Shown here: positions 15,679-17,110 of the stretch, piece by piece | How the letters are laid out: each line of letters begins with the position of its first letter | How positions within the stretch are numbered: position 1 is the stretch's first letter | From: an uncultured Peptococcaceae bacterium | Lineage (GTDB): Bacteria > Bacillota > Peptococcia > Peptococcales > Peptococcaceae | Assembly (NCBI GenBank): GCA_900552455.1 | Contig: URZX01000040.1 | Location: 1-17,110, forward strand | DNA: 17,110 nt | Reading direction: 5' to 3' | Program-made: the position numbers and the translations under genes | The notes under the pieces: model-generated | The model's input: only the letters and a program-made list of their open reading frames with translations | The model's database searches: none | Told to the model about the DNA's origin: nothing

Positions 15679-16875
15679 TTACAAATGATCAACGAGCCAG
15701 TCACAGCTATATTCTGCCGCTGGAACATAGCCACCCATCTGCGCATGACATTGCGACGTGGAGGCTTCGTCGAATATATGATACGTTTTTTTGCAGTGCT
15801 TCAGGGCTTCATAAAAGATTTTTCCTTCACCTTTATTGATCTCTGCCGTACCATCGAGCACGAACATATTACAGGTGATCTTATCCACGATGGCAGTGTT
15901 GTCATATTTTCTCAGCTCGTCAATGATCTGTTCCCGCGAAACACCATGCTTCCAGGCATAGTCGTCCATCAAATGATATACCATCTTTGGTCGGACTGGC
16001 GCCGGCAATTTTGTCACCTTGCTGAATATATCAGCGAAATGTCCGCCCCAGTTGATGTTGCCCGGATCTACGACACAAACCTTGATGCGCTTGTCAAACG
16101 CACAGGCCCGTGGCAACAGAAAAGCACCAAAGCTGAAGCCCATCGCACCAATGCGCGTCGTATCAATTCCCGGATCGCAGGACAGCGCAAAATCGATGAC
16201 AGGCGACATCACTTTCTCCCAATCCGGGCGAAATGGGAGTCCCTGCTGACGCAGCGCGTAGCCCTGCCCCGGTCCGTCAAACGTCAAACAATGAATGCCG
16301 CGTTTGAGCAAGCCATCTACCATCCAGCGCGTGTCCTCAGCCCAGGTATCGCGCCCCGGCACCAGGATCATCAACGGTGCTTTTTCCTGAGCAACAGGCG
16401 AGCGATAAAAATGTCCCGGCAATGTCGTTCCTTCGTAAGGAATTTCTACAAAGGACCCCGAATAATCAGAAAGCTGCAGATATTTCTCATAACACTGATG
16501 GCTTCGCACGCAAATTTTTTGCACCATCGGATTTCGATTCAAATCTGTATAGCACATGAGCGCCACGCGAAAATAAGTAGACGCTCGCAGATACATCGTT
16601 TCCGCCGACGCCAGTTGTCCGCGCTTTTCTTTCACTTCTGCCAGACAGCGCAATCTCTCACCAAGGCCCGACCATACCTTCAGCCAGTTTTCTTCATCGC
16701 TGTCTGGCAACCTGCAATACGCCTCCAGTACTTCCCCGACATCCGTCATGCCAAACGGCGCCAGCCCCAATAAATGCTTTGCCAGCGCATCCATCATAAT
16801 GTGACTGTGAAAATGAATGGCGTCAAAATGTTGTCCTGCCTTGACGATCGGTTTATCCTTCATTAAGATTCCCAT
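15679..16875 (-). CDS. Alpha/beta hydrolase, FrsA / 2,6-dihydroxypseudooxynicotine hydrolase-like
   Basis: 398 residues: an N-terminal helical cap (about 20-135) followed by an alpha/beta hydrolase core (about 140-398). The nucleophile elbow is GFSFG with S248; the likely acid is D341 in FVLDGTAE and the base H377 in STSQCHAQMGG. The oxyanion region reads LVPGRDTWAED (171-181). This cap-plus-core plan is shared with FrsA-like proteins and with 2,6-dihydroxypseudooxynicotine hydrolase and the fungal Ayg1 chain-shortening enzyme, some of which cleave C-C bonds in diketone-like substrates. Whether this one cleaves esters or C-C bonds is not known. No signal peptide: cytoplasmic. ATG 16875 follows AGGAGG. 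First gene of the hydrolase-nitroreductase operon, divergent from a TetR-type gene that probably controls it. Confidence 0.85.
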   Translation of the reverse strand: MGILMKDKPIVKAGQHFDAIHFHSHIMMDALAKHLLGLAPFGMTDVGEVLEAYCRLPDSDEENWLKVWSGLGERLRCLAEVKEKRGQLASAETMYLRASTYFRVALMCYTDLNRNPMVQKICVRSHQCYEKYLQLSDYSGSFVEIPYEGTTLPGHFYRSPVAQEKAPLMILVPGRDTWAEDTRWMVDGLLKRGIHCLTFDGPGQGYALRQQGLPFRPDWEKVMSPVIDFALSCDPGIDTTRIGAMGFSFGAFLLPRACAFDKRIKVCVVDPGNINWGGHFADIFSKVTKLPAPVRPKMVYHLMDDYAWKHGVSREQIIDELRKYDNTAIVDKITCNMFVLDGTAEINKGEGKIFYEALKHCKKTYHIFDEASTSQCHAQMGGYVPAAEYSCDWLVDHL

Positions 16876-16904
16876 AATCTCATGCTCCTCCTATTCCGTA
16901 CAAA

Positions 16905-16958
16905 TTGACAACTGTTCTTTAATCTGCTATCATTTTATTTGACAACCGTCTATTAATC
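16905..16958. promoter_or_regulatory. TetR promoter with a 20-bp direct repeat in the divergent spacer
   Basis: On the plus strand TTGACA (16905-16910), 17-nt spacer, TATCAT (16928-16933) forms a promoter toward the TetR-type gene. The -35 lies at the start of a 20-bp sequence (16905-16924, TTGACAACTGTTCTTTAATC) repeated with 16 of 20 identities at 16939-16958, 34 bp away. The spacer (16876-17031) also holds a minus-strand TATAAT at about 16988-16983 without a good -35. The repeats are good candidates for the regulator's operators. Confidence 0.5.
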
Positions 16959-17031
16959 AATCAACGATAATTATTTTCCGATGATTATACGACAGATAGC
17001 ACAATCCGTCGCATAAAAGGAGAGGATCTCA

Positions 17032-17110
17032 ATGAATACCCGCGACCTACGCGTCATCAAAACCAAACGCGCCATCCATGACGCTTTTCTTTCACTATTG
17101 CGAACAAAAC
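17032..17110 (+). CDS. TetR/AcrR-family transcriptional regulator, N-terminal fragment
   Basis: Only 26 codons are inside the window: MNTRDLRVIKTKRAIHDAFL and a few more. The pattern R-x-x-x-T-K-x-A-I-x-x-A-F-x-x-L-L is the first helix of the TetR DNA-binding domain. GGAG lies about 10 nt upstream of the ATG. It is divergent from the hydrolase-nitroreductase operon, the usual arrangement for a TetR repressor and its target. The ligand-binding domain is outside the window, so the inducer cannot be guessed. Confidence 0.75.
   Translation, partial: MNTRDLRVIKTKRAIHDAFLSLLRTK

Overview
The window looks like chromosomal DNA from an anaerobic Firmicute (Clostridia or Negativicutes type). The reasons are an IspH (LytB) protein fused to ribosomal protein S1, a HutP-family protein in a baiN-hutP-cmk cluster, a TPP riboswitch with an intrinsic terminator ahead of thiC, strong AGGAGG ribosome binding sites, and sigma70-type promoters with 16-17 nt spacers. 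Coding DNA is moderately GC-rich and spacers are AT-rich. No species is claimed. No CRISPR array, transposase, integrase or rRNA was seen.

Layout. (1) 1-1721, minus: a secreted surface protein with signal peptide, GLUG-like repeats and three InlB/Listeria-Bacteroides repeats. It runs off the left edge and is frameshifted next to a G7 tract just after the signal peptide. (2) 1722-2174: an AT-rich spacer with a probable promoter, paired direct repeats and a perfect 16-bp hairpin. (3) 2175-4284, minus: a GNAT acetyltransferase, then thiC under a TPP riboswitch. (4) 4325-5365, minus: a TrhA/hemolysin III membrane protein, then a tRNA-Leu(UAA)/tRNA-Cys(GCA) operon. (5) 5427-9988, minus: an operon of BaiN/HI0933-type flavoprotein, HutP-family protein, CMP kinase and IspH-S1 fusion, with a second promoter before ispH-rpsA. 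(6) 10081-11999, plus: GTP-dependent PEP carboxykinase with a bidirectional terminator. (7) 12022-13713, minus: an SDR oxidoreductase with a palindrome over its promoter, RdgB/HAM1 pyrophosphatase, and tRNA-Gly(GCC). (8) 13882-14938, plus: a GAPDH whose cofactor-site residues resemble NADP-using forms. (9) 14985-17110: a FrsA-like alpha/beta hydrolase and a TM1586-type nitroreductase in one minus-strand operon, divergent from a TetR-type regulator cut by the right edge. The shared spacer carries a 20-bp direct repeat.

How the genes fit together. PEPCK and the atypical GAPDH point to central carbon flux, possibly gluconeogenic, though they are separate transcription units. The baiN-hutP-cmk-ispH/rpsA block mixes nucleotide, isoprenoid and translation functions, with stop/start overlap suggesting coupled translation. 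The least described parts are the TetR/hydrolase/nitroreductase module, the HutP-like protein away from any histidine genes, and the frameshifted surface protein. All functions are inferred from sequence motifs read by eye; no database search was run.
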